Notes: generated by a model not told the origin, from the letters alone. Positions 44,737 to 54,366 are shown, counted from the first letter of the stretch. The stretch is 64,000 nt of DNA from Sporomusa silvacetica DSM 10669 (GCF_002257705.1 NZ_LSLK01000113.1:124001-188000); one strand, 5' to 3'. Numbers and translations: made by a program.

Positions 44737-45174
44737 TCGCCGCTACCAGTGATACGGTGTAAGCATCAAAAATGCCGTTACTACTGATCCAACAAGAAGC
44801 GAAATTGGCAACAATCCTCTTTATATACAATAGGAAAATATGGACAAAACTACACTAGACGAAAGTATAGTATTCCCAGTTTGCCTATACTTTTTGTCGA
44901 TCTACCTACTTTCTATATGCTTTTTATCTTCCTTACTGGTTAACCCTAGTTCAGAAGCAAAAGTAAGCACCTGAGAACGATTTTTCAAGTGCATAAAAAA
45001 CTTTCATTATTGGGGTCGGAAAATATAACAATTTTGCCGATACACAGTTCCTTACATTTGTTGGGATAATTATACCATGCCAGTCAGGAGCCAAAATTAA
45101 AGATTACTTAAAGAAAATTATTGAATTACAAAACCACTCCCGCCCTAACAAAACCACACACAGTACAACATACA
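44737..45174. other. Intergenic stretch with only a gene remnant
   Basis: About 440 AT-rich bp between terminators. Apart from the LuxR-like tail at 44902-45004, I see no gene, RNA motif or repeat here. Confidence 0.4.
44902..45004 (-). pseudogene. Remnant of a LuxR-type helix-turn-helix C-terminus
   Basis: The minus strand encodes FFMHLKNRSQVLTFASELGL and then a lysine-rich tail and a stop. This resembles the end of a LuxR/NarL DNA-binding domain (HLKN.RSQ...A.ELGL). No longer frame is intact, so it is the stub of a deleted or decayed regulator. Confidence 0.55.
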
Positions 45175-45175
45175 A

Positions 45176-45210
45176 AAAAAACACAAGACCAATTGATCCT
45201 GTGTTTTTTG
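45176..45210 (-). terminator. Terminator of the small gene at 45266
   Basis: An imperfect hairpin ACACAAG...CCTGTGT is flanked by a T-run on each strand (A8 at 45174-45181 and T6 at 45204-45209). It lies 56 bp past the stop of the minus-strand gene. Confidence 0.65.
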
Positions 45211-45265
45211 GGGCATTCACTTATTAACTAGGTCAGATACTGGACAAGCATGACAAACGCAGCAC

Positions 45266-45451
45266 TTATCTTAGCTGTGCAACAATATCATATCTGCCAA
45301 TTTCTTTGAGCTTTTCTCTTGCCTCTTCTAATGTTTTTCCAAGTGTTGTCTTCTTCATATCTTGCGTAGTTATCAAGATATATTCACCATTGAAATCAGC
45401 TATTTGCTCACTCATATCGCTATTTACCCAAATAGTCGGAGCCCCAGCCAT
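45266..45451 (-). CDS. Small hypothetical protein (61 residues)
   Basis: A short frame with a GAGGGGG site before its ATG and a terminator after it. The product (GEYILITTQDMKKTTLGKTLEEAREKLKEIGRYDIVAQL) has an antiparallel-strand start and a C-terminal helix. I do not recognise a family. Its promoter would be back-to-back with that of the T-box leader. Confidence 0.55.
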   Translation of the reverse strand: MAGAPTIWVNSDMSEQIADFNGEYILITTQDMKKTTLGKTLEEAREKLKEIGRYDIVAQLR

Positions 45452-45558
45452 AGTACAACCCCCTCTTTCGTTTTTACTCTAACCTTCGACAAAAGTTAAC
45501 TCTTCCCTGCAACTTTCCTTACATATCATGGTATTTGCAAATAGTAGTACAAATTATA

Positions 45559-45587
45559 TTGACAATCATTCATCAGATGTCTATAAT
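45559..45587 (+). promoter_or_regulatory. Promoter of the T-box leader
   Basis: A perfect TTGACA (45559-45564), a 17-bp spacer and a perfect TATAAT (45582-45587) precede the T-box leader. Initiation would fall near 45594. Confidence 0.85.
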
Positions 45588-45604
45588 CATGGTAACAAAA
45601 TAAA

Positions 45605-45898
45605 TTATCAGTGATGACGGAAAAAAGTAATTCAGTACTTTCATTCAGAGAGCTAGTGGTTGGTGCGAACTAGTTGAAACTACCGGGTGAAGTTCCTTCC
45701 CGAACCGCAGGCTGAAAATTATAGTAGGCCGTGCCGTAATGTCTACGTTACAGACTTAAAGTAGATCTTAGGATTAAAACAGGGTGGTACCGCGGCTTTT
45801 TCGCCCCTTAGGTACTCCCCTTTTTTTATTTGCTTAAGATCCCAAATTGGGTGGTACCACGGTAACTATCGTCCCTCGACTAGAGGGGCGATTTTTTC
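45605..45898 (+). ncRNA. T-box leader with two antiterminator/terminator modules
   Basis: A stem-I type region (AGAGAG at 45647-45652, GGTGCGAAC, the AGTAGG motif at 45723-45728) is followed by two T-box sequences: GGGTGGTACCGCG at 45782-45794 and GGGTGGTACCACGG at 45849-45862. The first can pair with GGTACTCCCC (45811-45820) followed by T7, a first terminator. The second precedes ATCGTCCCTC/GAGGGGCGAT (45868-45892) and T6, a second terminator. A single stem I appears to serve both. The candidate specifier before AGTAGG is TAT (45720-45722, Tyr), but this assignment is tentative. It controls the symporter gene by sensing an uncharged tRNA. Confidence 0.85.
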
Positions 45899-45955
45899 TT
45901 TTATAGCTGGCATAAAAGAAAAAAACACGAAAATCCTATTTTTCAGGAGGTTATT

Positions 45956-47356
45956 ATGCATATTCCTTTCATTATTGTTTGCCTGTACATCGTCCTATTA
46001 TTTTTGATAAGTTATTATGCTAAACGTCGCTCTGCTGGCAGTGCAACAAACTATGTTCTTGCTGGCAGACAGCTTACTACCCCACTCATTACAGTATCGA
46101 TTGTGGGGCTTGCCGTTGGCGGCGCATCCACCATCGGTGTAGCCGAACAAGCCTATAAGGTCGGCCTTTCTGCCGGTTGGTATACCACTGCCTGGGGGCT
46201 GGGCGCCATTGCCATGGGGTTATTGGTGGCTAAAAAATATCGTGAGCTGAATATCACGACAATCCCCGAATTACTAGGCCGCTATTATGATAACAAAGGG
46301 ATGATTGCCGGGATTGCCTGTCAAATAGTCATTCAACTGGTAATAATGTCCCTCCAATACGTGGCTGGCGGCAGTATCCTTTGTGCCTTAATGCCCGAAA
46401 TTTTCACCCTAACCTCAGGTATGCTGACAAGCGCGGTCGTATTTATTGGCATTACCTCTATTGGCGGCATGTGGTCTGCCAGCTTATCCAATCTTTTAAA
46501 TGTTAGCTTAAAGTATATCGGTATCATCCTCGCCACCATTGTCGGGGTAACGCATGCTGGTGGTCTGGCAAATATTAAGGCCCAGTTGCCAGCCAATGTA
46601 CCTTACATGGATTTTTTTGACGGTGTCGGCCTTGTGGGCATCCTTACATGGATTGTGGTATTAGTAACTGTCAACCTGTCACTCCAAAGCATTATTCAGA
46701 TATCACTGGGAGCCAAAGACGTACGGACAGCGCAGCGCGGCTTTATTATCGGCGGACTGATGATGCTGCCTATCGGCTTCGTTAGCGCCTTAATGGGAGT
46801 CATGGCGAAGTCCATGTTCCCTGATGTCACTCCGGCCTTGGCACTCCCGATGACGATTATGTCCTTAGACCCCGTTCTTGCAGGTATCACTCTGGCTGCG
46901 CTGTGGGCAGCCGACGTATCCACCGCCTGCAACCTGCTGCTTAGCTCAGCAACCTTGTTTTCACAGGATATTTATAAAAAATTCTTTAACCCTGCTGTGA
47001 GTGAAAAAAACTTTCTTAGAGTCACCAAAGGGGCTGTAGTATTCCTAGGCTTGCTTACCCTGATGTTAGCCATGACCATCAGCGGTATTATTAATACCCT
47101 CATGATTGGCCTTAGCCTTACTGCTGCCTTCAGCGTTATTGTACTGTTTACCCTTTTCGCACCGCGTCTTTGCCGGAGAAATTCCGCCTTTTATACAATA
47201 TTGACCGGTGTAGCCGTATTAATTTTGTGGCAAACCATCCCAGCCAGCCACATCTTCCCCCATGTTATCTATCTTGAGTGGCTGGCCTGCCTTGGCACCT
47301 TTTTCTTAACCTATCTGCTTGACCGAGCGCCAATAGCCAGCAGTGAATGTGGTTGA
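45956..47356 (+). CDS. Sodium:solute symporter (SSS family), T-box controlled
   Basis: This 466-residue permease has about 13 helices and SSS features: AGRQLTTPLITVSIVGLAVGGASTIGVAEQA at the start and a central LAGITLAALWAADVSTACNLLLSSATLFSQDIYKK. T-box control suggests an amino acid or a precursor as substrate; the tentative Tyr codon would point to tyrosine or an aromatic acid. AGGAGG precedes the ATG. Confidence 0.87.
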   Translation: MHIPFIIVCLYIVLLFLISYYAKRRSAGSATNYVLAGRQLTTPLITVSIVGLAVGGASTIGVAEQAYKVGLSAGWYTTAWGLGAIAMGLLVAKKYRELNITTIPELLGRYYDNKGMIAGIACQIVIQLVIMSLQYVAGGSILCALMPEIFTLTSGMLTSAVVFIGITSIGGMWSASLSNLLNVSLKYIGIILATIVGVTHAGGLANIKAQLPANVPYMDFFDGVGLVGILTWIVVLVTVNLSLQSIIQISLGAKDVRTAQRGFIIGGLMMLPIGFVSALMGVMAKSMFPDVTPALALPMTIMSLDPVLAGITLAALWAADVSTACNLLLSSATLFSQDIYKKFFNPAVSEKNFLRVTKGAVVFLGLLTLMLAMTISGIINTLMIGLSLTAAFSVIVLFTLFAPRLCRRNSAFYTILTGVAVLILWQTIPASHIFPHVIYLEWLACLGTFFLTYLLDRAPIASSECG

Positions 47357-47448
47357 TTGTTTTTTAGGCTGTTACAACCATATTTCCTGACAGTTTCATT
47401 TTGAAACTGCTGAAAAGACAATTTGTGAAACTGAAATAATGCATATGA

Positions 47449-48153
47449 TTATAGACCTAAATATGCTTTTTCAACTTCAGGGTTTTTTAAAAGATTTTTG
47501 CCTGTTCCAGATAAAACAATATGTCCCAATTCAATGACATGAGCATGATAAGCAGTTTCCAAAGCTAAGGCGGCATTTTGCTCAACCAGCAAAATAGTTT
47601 TTCCTTGGTTGATAATTTCTTTAATAACACGAAAAACCTCTTCCACCATAATAGGTGCAAGACCCATTGACGGCTCATCCATCAGTAGCAGTTCAGGATT
47701 TGCCATTAAAGCCCGCCCCACAACCACCATTTGCTGTTCACCGCCGGAAAGAGTGCCCGCCAATTGGCCAAGGCGATCTTTCAGTTTGGGAAACAAACTG
47801 AATACCCAGTCATAATCGCGCTTAATACCGGCTTTATCTTTGCGTGTATAAGCTCCTAATTGCAAATTTTCGGCAGTTGTCATATCTGGGAATACATGTC
47901 GACCTTCAGGAATAAGAGAAATTCCCCTCCGAACAATTGCCGCTGGAGAAAGTTTGGAAATATCTTCTCCGTTCCACAATATCTGTCCGGTAGTTGGTTT
48001 CAATATTCCAGCGATACAATTTAAAGTAGTTGTTTTACCGGCCCCATTAGCTCCAATCAAGGTAGTTATCTTTCCAGTTTCAGCTCTAAAAGTAATATCA
48101 TGGAGAACTTCCGTAGCTCCATAACCGGCTTTAATTCCTGTTAATTCAATCAT
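47449..48153 (-). CDS. livF: ABC transporter ATP-binding protein LivF
   Basis: This 234-residue ATPase has Walker A GANGAGKTT, signature LSGGEQQMVVVGRAL and Walker B LLLMDEPSMGLAP. The last gene of the operon, it is coupled to livG (stop and start adjacent). It powers the LivJHMGF-type importer. Confidence 0.93.
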   Translation of the reverse strand: MIELTGIKAGYGATEVLHDITFRAETGKITTLIGANGAGKTTTLNCIAGILKPTTGQILWNGEDISKLSPAAIVRRGISLIPEGRHVFPDMTTAENLQLGAYTRKDKAGIKRDYDWVFSLFPKLKDRLGQLAGTLSGGEQQMVVVGRALMANPELLLMDEPSMGLAPIMVEEVFRVIKEIINQGKTILLVEQNAALALETAYHAHVIELGHIVLSGTGKNLLKNPEVEKAYLGL

Positions 48154-48927
48154 TCATGGCTCCCTCTTTCCCAAATAGGCGCGAATTACTTCGGGGTGAA
48201 TGCGAATATCTTCCGGATTACCTTCCGCGATTTTTTTACCATGATCCAATACAGAAATAGTATCACATATATTCATGACTAATTTCATGTCATGTTCAAT
48301 AAGTATGATCGTATAACCGTTCTCACGCAAAGTCGACACAAATTGTAATAAATTTGCTTTTTCTGTGGGGTTCATTCCTGCGGCAGGTTCATCCAGTAAA
48401 ATCAGTTTGGGTTTTGCTGCTATGGCTCTGGCAAATTCGATTAGCCGCTGCTGACCGTAGGAAAGATTTTTTACAATTTCCGCGGCTTTGGCTTCCAACC
48501 CCACAAAGGCCAGTGCTATCAACGCCTCCTCCCTGGTTTTCTTTTCCCAAATACGAGCAAATTCAGTATTTAGGATAATAGAAAAAACAGGCGTAGGAGT
48601 ATGTACATGTTGACCAATCATAACATTTTCTAAAACTGTCATATTTTTAAACAACCGAATGTTTTGAAAGGTACGGGCAATGCCCATTGATACAAGCTTA
48701 TGGGGTTTTTGGCGGGGCAAAAGCTTTCCTTTCAATAAAACACTGCCCTGATCAGGACTAATCATCCCGGTTATAACATTAAAGAGTGTTGTTTTACCGG
48801 CACCGTTAGGACCGATAATCCCGTGTACTGTACTTGCAGTGACGGAAATTGATACATTGCTCAATGCCTGCAATCCGCCAAACCACTTTGAAATATCATT
48901 TATGTGAAGCATTGAAGATGTATTCAT
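48154..48927 (-). CDS. livG: ABC transporter ATP-binding protein LivG
   Basis: This 257-residue ATPase has Walker A GPNGAGKTT, signature LSYGQQRLIEFARAI and Walker B LILLDEPAAGMNP. The long MGIARTFQNIRLF segment with the following insertion is typical of LivG. GGAGG precedes the ATG. Confidence 0.93.
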   Translation of the reverse strand: MNTSSMLHINDISKWFGGLQALSNVSISVTASTVHGIIGPNGAGKTTLFNVITGMISPDQGSVLLKGKLLPRQKPHKLVSMGIARTFQNIRLFKNMTVLENVMIGQHVHTPTPVFSIILNTEFARIWEKKTREEALIALAFVGLEAKAAEIVKNLSYGQQRLIEFARAIAAKPKLILLDEPAAGMNPTEKANLLQFVSTLRENGYTIILIEHDMKLVMNICDTISVLDHGKKIAEGNPEDIRIHPEVIRAYLGKREP

Positions 48928-48936
48928 GATTTCCTC

Positions 48937-49917
48937 CTATGGACGTCCTGACGGCTTGACAGTATTTAGCCGTGCAACAATACGTATTTTCCTTTCTTGT
49001 ATCAGTCCCGCCAATCCCTGAGGCATATAAATTACGGTAAAAATCAGAATAACCCCGTAAATGATCAGTCGATATGCTTGAAAAGCGCGTAATGCTTCAG
49101 ATAAAATTGTCAGCATAAATGCCCCGATAACAGCTCCTGCAATAGACCAGCTGCCACCGATGACCGACATACACAAAAATCCCACTGAATCCTCAAAAGT
49201 GAAATTATCCGGACTGGCAACGCCTGAAAAACATCCGTATAACGCACCGGCAATTCCGGCATACATCGCGCTGATAATAAAGGCTGCTATTTTATAGCGG
49301 TTTATCGGTACACCCATAGCTTCTGCCGCCAATTCATCTTCACGAATTGCAGAAAACGTGCGCCCAATTTTTGATTGAGCAAGACGGTACGCAATATATG
49401 TCCCCAGAAGCAGGAAACTCATAATTAAATAATAAAAGTCTTGTTCGGAAGATAGTTTTATGCCAAAAAATTCTGGCAGCGGGATTCCGGTCAGTCCAGC
49501 TGCGCCCTTAGTTACTGGCGTCCAATTTAACAAAATTAGGCGAATAATCTCACCGAATCCAACAGTTGCCAACACCAAATAAGGGCCTGATAATTTCATG
49601 GCCGGAATTCCGATAACAGCGCCACCGACAGCGCAGGTAATCAATACCAACGGCAACGTCAGCCAAAAACTAAATTGCAGATTAAACATGAGAAGAGCCG
49701 ATACATAAGTTCCGATGGCAAAATACCCTGCTTGCCCCATGGATACCTGCCCGGTATATCCAAAAAGCAAATTCAATCCAAGAGTTATCAACGTATAAAT
49801 ACCCGCCAAATTAATAATGTGCAAATAGTAATTGTTAGTAAGAACCATTGGCACAAGACCTATCAGTACAACAACAAATAGAAAAATTTCTTTGGCGCTA
49901 CTTAGTACTTTACTCAT
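48937..49917 (-). CDS. livM: ABC permease LivM
   Basis: This 326-residue permease has about ten helices and the LivM signature GYTGQVSMGQAGYFAIGTY, plus GRTFSAIREDELAAEAMGVPI. It pairs with LivH to form the membrane channel. Confidence 0.92.
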   Translation of the reverse strand: MSKVLSSAKEIFLFVVVLIGLVPMVLTNNYYLHIINLAGIYTLITLGLNLLFGYTGQVSMGQAGYFAIGTYVSALLMFNLQFSFWLTLPLVLITCAVGGAVIGIPAMKLSGPYLVLATVGFGEIIRLILLNWTPVTKGAAGLTGIPLPEFFGIKLSSEQDFYYLIMSFLLLGTYIAYRLAQSKIGRTFSAIREDELAAEAMGVPINRYKIAAFIISAMYAGIAGALYGCFSGVASPDNFTFEDSVGFLCMSVIGGSWSIAGAVIGAFMLTILSEALRAFQAYRLIIYGVILIFTVIYMPQGLAGLIQERKIRIVARLNTVKPSGRP

Positions 49918-49932
49918 CAGTACACCACCTAG

Positions 49933-50802
49933 TTAAACTTTTTGTCTTGTTTTTTGCAAGAATAAACCGGTAGGTTTGAGCCACAATACAAGAATGAGCA
50001 GTGCAAAGGTAATTGCATCCCGGTAACCGGAACTAATTTGACCACCAGCTAATGACTCTACGACTCCCAGAAAGAAGCCTCCCGCTATAGCTCCGGGAAT
50101 ATTTCCCAATCCACCAATTACTGCGGCGACAAAACCTTTTAGACCGATTCCCACACCCATATTAAATGTTATAAAAAATACAGGGGCAACTAATATTCCT
50201 GCTGCAGCACCTAAGGCAGAGCTTGCCGCAAAAGCTATTGCATCACTTCTTTCCGCATCAATGCCCATTACTATTGCTGCATAACGGTCTTGCGCCACGG
50301 CCCGTAAAGCCCGCCCTTCGGTTGTGTATTTTAAAAAAACCTGTAAAATCAGCATAAGCAGAATTCCAATAGCAATAATCAGAATGTCCTGTGGTGTAAT
50401 ACTTAACATACTAAATTGGATTGGGTTATTACTAACAGGCGATGGAATGATTTGTGCATCCGCTCCCCAAATGATAAGCGCTATATTGCGCATAATAATA
50501 GCTACGCCCAGTGTGGCGATAACTACGTTAATTTCCGGTGCTTGCCTTTTCTGCATTGGACGGAGAATGAAGAATTGCACCATAATTCCTATCACAGCCA
50601 AGGTAATCATAGAAATACATAATGATACGCTGAAGCCGAGATTCATAATCTGGAAAAAAGTAAAACCAAGAAACGCTCCCAGCATTACAATATCACCCTG
50701 AGCCCAATTCAATACGCCGGCTGAAGCGTATGTCAGGCTAAAACCTAAAGCTACCAGCGCATAAATCGCTCCAATTGGTAATCCATTTAAGATGTATTGC
50801 AT
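49933..50802 (-). CDS. livH: ABC permease LivH
   Basis: This 289-residue permease begins MQYILNGLPIGAIYALVALG at the ATG at 50802, 6 nt after AGGAGA; the open frame extends upstream but without support. The conserved GLGNIPGAIAGGFFLGVVE block marks LivH. Confidence 0.92.
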   Translation of the reverse strand: MQYILNGLPIGAIYALVALGFSLTYASAGVLNWAQGDIVMLGAFLGFTFFQIMNLGFSVSLCISMITLAVIGIMVQFFILRPMQKRQAPEINVVIATLGVAIIMRNIALIIWGADAQIIPSPVSNNPIQFSMLSITPQDILIIAIGILLMLILQVFLKYTTEGRALRAVAQDRYAAIVMGIDAERSDAIAFAASSALGAAAGILVAPVFFITFNMGVGIGLKGFVAAVIGGLGNIPGAIAGGFFLGVVESLAGGQISSGYRDAITFALLILVLWLKPTGLFLQKTRQKV

Positions 50803-50891
50803 AAACACTTCTCCTGATACTTTATTTGATGAAGAAAAACCAGCTTTTCTGGCAATGTTTGGAATCCGGCTTGTCCTTGCCAAACACCTGA

Positions 50892-52049
50892 TTAATTCGT
50901 TGAAACGGTTTGAATCAGTTCATACATATTGCCCTTAATTGCGGTAATTAACAAATGCTTACCGATGTCATTACCCTTGTCATCAAACTGGGGATTTCCC
51001 GTAACAAGTTTCAACCCTGTTGTTTTTGCGATAGCATCCCTTAAAGCATCCGGTTTGTTGCTATTTGCTTTCTTTACCGCATCTGCAAGTATATACACTG
51101 TATCATACGCTTGAGCAGCATGAGGAATAGGATCTTCCTGATACTGATTTTTGTACTTATTTACAAACTCGCTAACTTTTTGGTCAGGAGAACTAGGCAA
51201 GAACGTTTGAGTAAGAATCAGTCCTTGTACCGCATCGCCGCCCAATTCAATTAACTTTTGCGCCGCCATTCCGGAAGCACCGAACAGTTGCACATTCAGT
51301 CCGAGTTGTTTCGCTTGTTTGGCAATCAGTGCGGCATCGTTATATAATCCCCACATGAAAATAGCTTGCGCTCCGCTGTCTTTAATGGAAAGAAGTTGAG
51401 GTTTAAAATCCTTGTCGCCGTTATTATACGTAGACTTATTAGTAAGCTCCAAACCTTCTTTTTGTGCAGCGATAATCAATAGTTTTTCACCGCTTTGTCC
51501 ATAATCGTCAGCTGCAGTTAAGGTAGCGATTTTCGTTACCTTGGTAACATCCTTGGCATATTTTAGAAGTGCATTTGCCTGAAATTCATCATTAACAGCT
51601 GTGCGAAAAACCCACTTATTGCCTTGCTCCGTAATCGAAGCTCCTGTAGATCCTGCTGTAAGCTGGGGAATACCGGTTCTTTGCGTAATAACCATATCTG
51701 CCAGGGTTGCCGAACTGTGAATAGCTCCGATAATTACATTTACTTGTGATTGCTGAATCAGCTTGTTAGTTGCACTGGCTGATTTGGTAGGATTGCCTTC
51801 ATCATCTTCAAAATAAGCTTCCAATTTCCAGTCACCGGCCAACTTTTGAGCATTAATCTCATCCACCGCCAATTGAATTGCTTTCCGCTGTCCCTGACCT
51901 AATTGGGCCGCGCCGCCGGATTCAGGACCGATAACGCCGATTTTGAGAACCTTTTGTGATACTGTATTGCTGCATCCGGTTAGACCTACTAAACTGGTGA
52001 CAACTGAAAGGACAACCAATATCATCCCGATAATTTTTTTGTTTCTCAT
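50892..52049 (-). CDS. ABC substrate-binding lipoprotein (LivJ-like)
   Basis: This 385-residue protein has a lipoprotein signal with lipobox LTGC (Cys26). The Peripla_BP_6 fold follows: IGVIGPESGGAAQLGQGQRKAIQLAVDEIN, then VIIGAIHSSATLADMVI and a late VTGNPQFDDKGND. It delivers an amino-acid-like or amide ligand to LivHM. The ligand is unknown, and the adjacent creatininase-family gene may offer a hint. Confidence 0.92.
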   Translation of the reverse strand: MRNKKIIGMILVVLSVVTSLVGLTGCSNTVSQKVLKIGVIGPESGGAAQLGQGQRKAIQLAVDEINAQKLAGDWKLEAYFEDDEGNPTKSASATNKLIQQSQVNVIIGAIHSSATLADMVITQRTGIPQLTAGSTGASITEQGNKWVFRTAVNDEFQANALLKYAKDVTKVTKIATLTAADDYGQSGEKLLIIAAQKEGLELTNKSTYNNGDKDFKPQLLSIKDSGAQAIFMWGLYNDAALIAKQAKQLGLNVQLFGASGMAAQKLIELGGDAVQGLILTQTFLPSSPDQKVSEFVNKYKNQYQEDPIPHAAQAYDTVYILADAVKKANSNKPDALRDAIAKTTGLKLVTGNPQFDDKGNDIGKHLLITAIKGNMYELIQTVSTN

Positions 52050-52081
52050 AACGTTTTTTCTCTCCTCTACTTTTTGTTGAA

Positions 52082-52852
52082 CTAATTTTGCTGAAGCTGT
52101 ATAATCACCTGAATCAAATGGTTTACCAAATGTTTATGATATTTTTCGCCTTTTTCAGCCGAGGCTTTGCTGGGTTTGCCTGTAGTACCGCCTGCGGCAT
52201 CAATAGAGTTTTTCATGTCTTTGACAGTGCTGGGAACATAACACAAAGTATCTCCGGTGAAAGACGGATCACAGGAATAAAGAGAATTTTTAAGCACCGG
52301 ATTGTCAACGGCCTTACTCATATCAACCAAATCCGGATGCCTGTACAACATATGAGATGTTTCAATTTCGTCCGAATGACCTACCGATTCAAATTGAAGG
52401 TCATCCATAATGTCTTTGGACATAAACGCCGGATCAAATAACACCACTTTTACTCCTAATTGACGTTGGGCTTTTTCAGCAGCCACTTGCATCCAGGCAA
52501 TATTAACTATACGATGTCCGTTAATGATGACAAACTTTTGAAAGCCGTGAACTTGCAGCGAATCAATAATATCATATAAAACTTCAATCAAAACTTCAGG
52601 ACGGAAGGTTATCGTTCCAGGAAGCGCCATATGGTGGGGACTCCAACCAAACCAAAGGGGTGGAGCAACAACTGTTTTTGTCTGTTGTGCAGCATCTTCT
52701 GCCAGCGTCATAGCTACCATAGTATCAGTCCCTAGTGGCAAGTGATAGCCATGTTGTTCCGTACTTCCCACTGGTATAATGATGACATTTTTTCCGGTTT
52801 TTCGAAGTTCATCTAAGTCTTCCCATGAATTTTCTTGTAACCAAATACTCAA
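52082..52852 (-). CDS. Creatininase-family amidohydrolase with an altered metal motif
   Basis: This 256-residue protein has the creatininase opening GSTEQHGYHLPLGTDTMVA (first metal ligands Glu, His, Asp) and HSDEIETSHML. The usual NGHGGN reads NGHRIVN, so the second metal-site loop is changed. The family hydrolyses cyclic amides, formamides and related C-N compounds. Between a sensor kinase and an ABC importer, it may process the imported compound. The start is TTG at 52852 with AGGAGG 10 nt upstream. Confidence 0.85.
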   Translation of the reverse strand: MSIWLQENSWEDLDELRKTGKNVIIIPVGSTEQHGYHLPLGTDTMVAMTLAEDAAQQTKTVVAPPLWFGWSPHHMALPGTITFRPEVLIEVLYDIIDSLQVHGFQKFVIINGHRIVNIAWMQVAAEKAQRQLGVKVVLFDPAFMSKDIMDDLQFESVGHSDEIETSHMLYRHPDLVDMSKAVDNPVLKNSLYSCDPSFTGDTLCYVPSTVKDMKNSIDAAGGTTGKPSKASAEKGEKYHKHLVNHLIQVIIQLQQN

Positions 52853-52912
52853 AACATTTCATCCTCCTCACACCATCTGTCTCCAAGTAATTTGAAATAA
52901 GCCCTATAAGGT

Positions 52913-52940
52913 ATAATACTGATCTGGCCGGAGTGTCCAA
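52913..52940 (-). promoter_or_regulatory. Possible promoter ahead of the creatininase/liv operon
   Basis: On the minus strand, TTGGAC (52935-52940), a 16-bp spacer and TATTAT (52913-52918) lie 61 bp before the creatininase start codon. Confidence 0.45.
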
Positions 52941-52971
52941 ATGCTGGATTACCAAACAACCTGAACGGCAT

Positions 52972-54366
52972 TTAGCCCGTCTTAGTTGGAAAAACAATAG
53001 TAAACCTTGTTCCCTGACCGGCCTCTGATTGTACTTGAATGGTTCCTGCATGCCGCCGTACAATTCCTGCACAAACAGAAAGCCCCAACCCTGTACCGTT
53101 GGCTTTCGTAGTAAAGAAAGGGTCATATATTTTATTCAGGTACTCTTTGTCAATTCCACAGCCACAATCTTTGACAAATAAGTGAACCATATCGTCCCTG
53201 ACACTCGTTTCAATAGTAAGGATTCCATGCCCGCTCATAGCTTCCAGACCATTCCTGACAAGATTCAAAATCAATTGTTTAATTTCTTTGTCATCTAGTA
53301 ATAGATCAGGACACCCCTTGTCTAACACCATTGCCAGTTCAATATCCCGTTTATTTGTATCACTTAATATCAGGGGAGTAATTTGCGTGATGATAGTATT
53401 TAAATTTTGCGATTTTCGCTCTATTGCCTTGTTATTTGCTAGGGAAAGAAAATTGGTAATAAGCTGCTCGACTCGCTCCAATTCATTCAAAACAATAGTA
53501 AATTGTTCTATCATATCACTCGGAACCTTTCGGCTAAAATATTGCAAGTAGCCTTTAATAACTGTCATAGGATTTCTAATTTCATGTGCTACCCCTGCGG
53601 CCATTTCATTTACCAGATTGAATCTATCTAATTTTGCTATTTCCGCTTTCATGCGTTCATATTCCGTAATATCGTAAAACACTCCCATAGCACCAATAGT
53701 ATTTCCGTCTTTATCGAGTATCGGAACGGCATTGGAGACAACCACCCAATCAGGGCCAGTTTCAACGTAATTTAATATTTGCTTTCCATTGAGAGCATTA
53801 TAAGTCGATGTACTTTCCCAATCCACTCCCAGACACTCTGAGATATATCTACCTGATTTACCGATACACTCTTCTTTTTTTAAACTTGGGAGAAATCTTT
53901 GAATGTAAGCCGAGTTAATAGTTTCTATAATTCCTTCCTTATCCAATATTAAAATGCCAAGAGGACATAATTCAATCAATTGGTTTAGTTGTCTAGTCCA
54001 GCTTTTAATTTCCGATTGGGCCTTTTTCTTTTCATCTATGTCTTGAGCATAAACTATTAAACCGTCTTCTACTGGACACGCTCGGATTTCCAGCCATTTC
54101 TTTTGAATAGTAGCAAAGGTTTCAAAACACACCTCTTTACGTTCCGATATTGCTTTATGATATTCATGATCAAGTCTATTTCCAATAGCTTCCGGAAATA
54201 TATCCCATATTACTTTACCTAAGAGTTCTTCACGGCTATAACCCCATAATACTTCTGCAGCAGAATTAATGTAGGATAATCTCCAATTCTTGTCATATGT
54301 ATAAATCGGTATACCAATATTTTCAATAATATCGCTAAGCTTTGGTCCCAAGTTCTCGCTAAGCAT
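52972..54366 (-). CDS. Soluble PAS-domain sensor histidine kinase
   Basis: This 464-residue kinase has two PAS domains (about 10-120, with YSREELLGKVIWDIFPEAIG; about 125-245, with GAMGVFYDITEYE). Its HisKA motif is AAGVAHEIRNPMTVIKGYL, and the ATPase has N, G1 and G2 boxes (LNLVRNGLEAM, DCGCGI, GTGLGLSVC). No membrane helix is seen, so it should sense a cytoplasmic signal. The gene is 120 bp ahead of the creatininase gene; no response regulator is adjacent. Confidence 0.92.
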   Translation of the reverse strand: MLSENLGPKLSDIIENIGIPIYTYDKNWRLSYINSAAEVLWGYSREELLGKVIWDIFPEAIGNRLDHEYHKAISERKEVCFETFATIQKKWLEIRACPVEDGLIVYAQDIDEKKKAQSEIKSWTRQLNQLIELCPLGILILDKEGIIETINSAYIQRFLPSLKKEECIGKSGRYISECLGVDWESTSTYNALNGKQILNYVETGPDWVVVSNAVPILDKDGNTIGAMGVFYDITEYERMKAEIAKLDRFNLVNEMAAGVAHEIRNPMTVIKGYLQYFSRKVPSDMIEQFTIVLNELERVEQLITNFLSLANNKAIERKSQNLNTIITQITPLILSDTNKRDIELAMVLDKGCPDLLLDDKEIKQLILNLVRNGLEAMSGHGILTIETSVRDDMVHLFVKDCGCGIDKEYLNKIYDPFFTTKANGTGLGLSVCAGIVRRHAGTIQVQSEAGQGTRFTIVFPTKTG

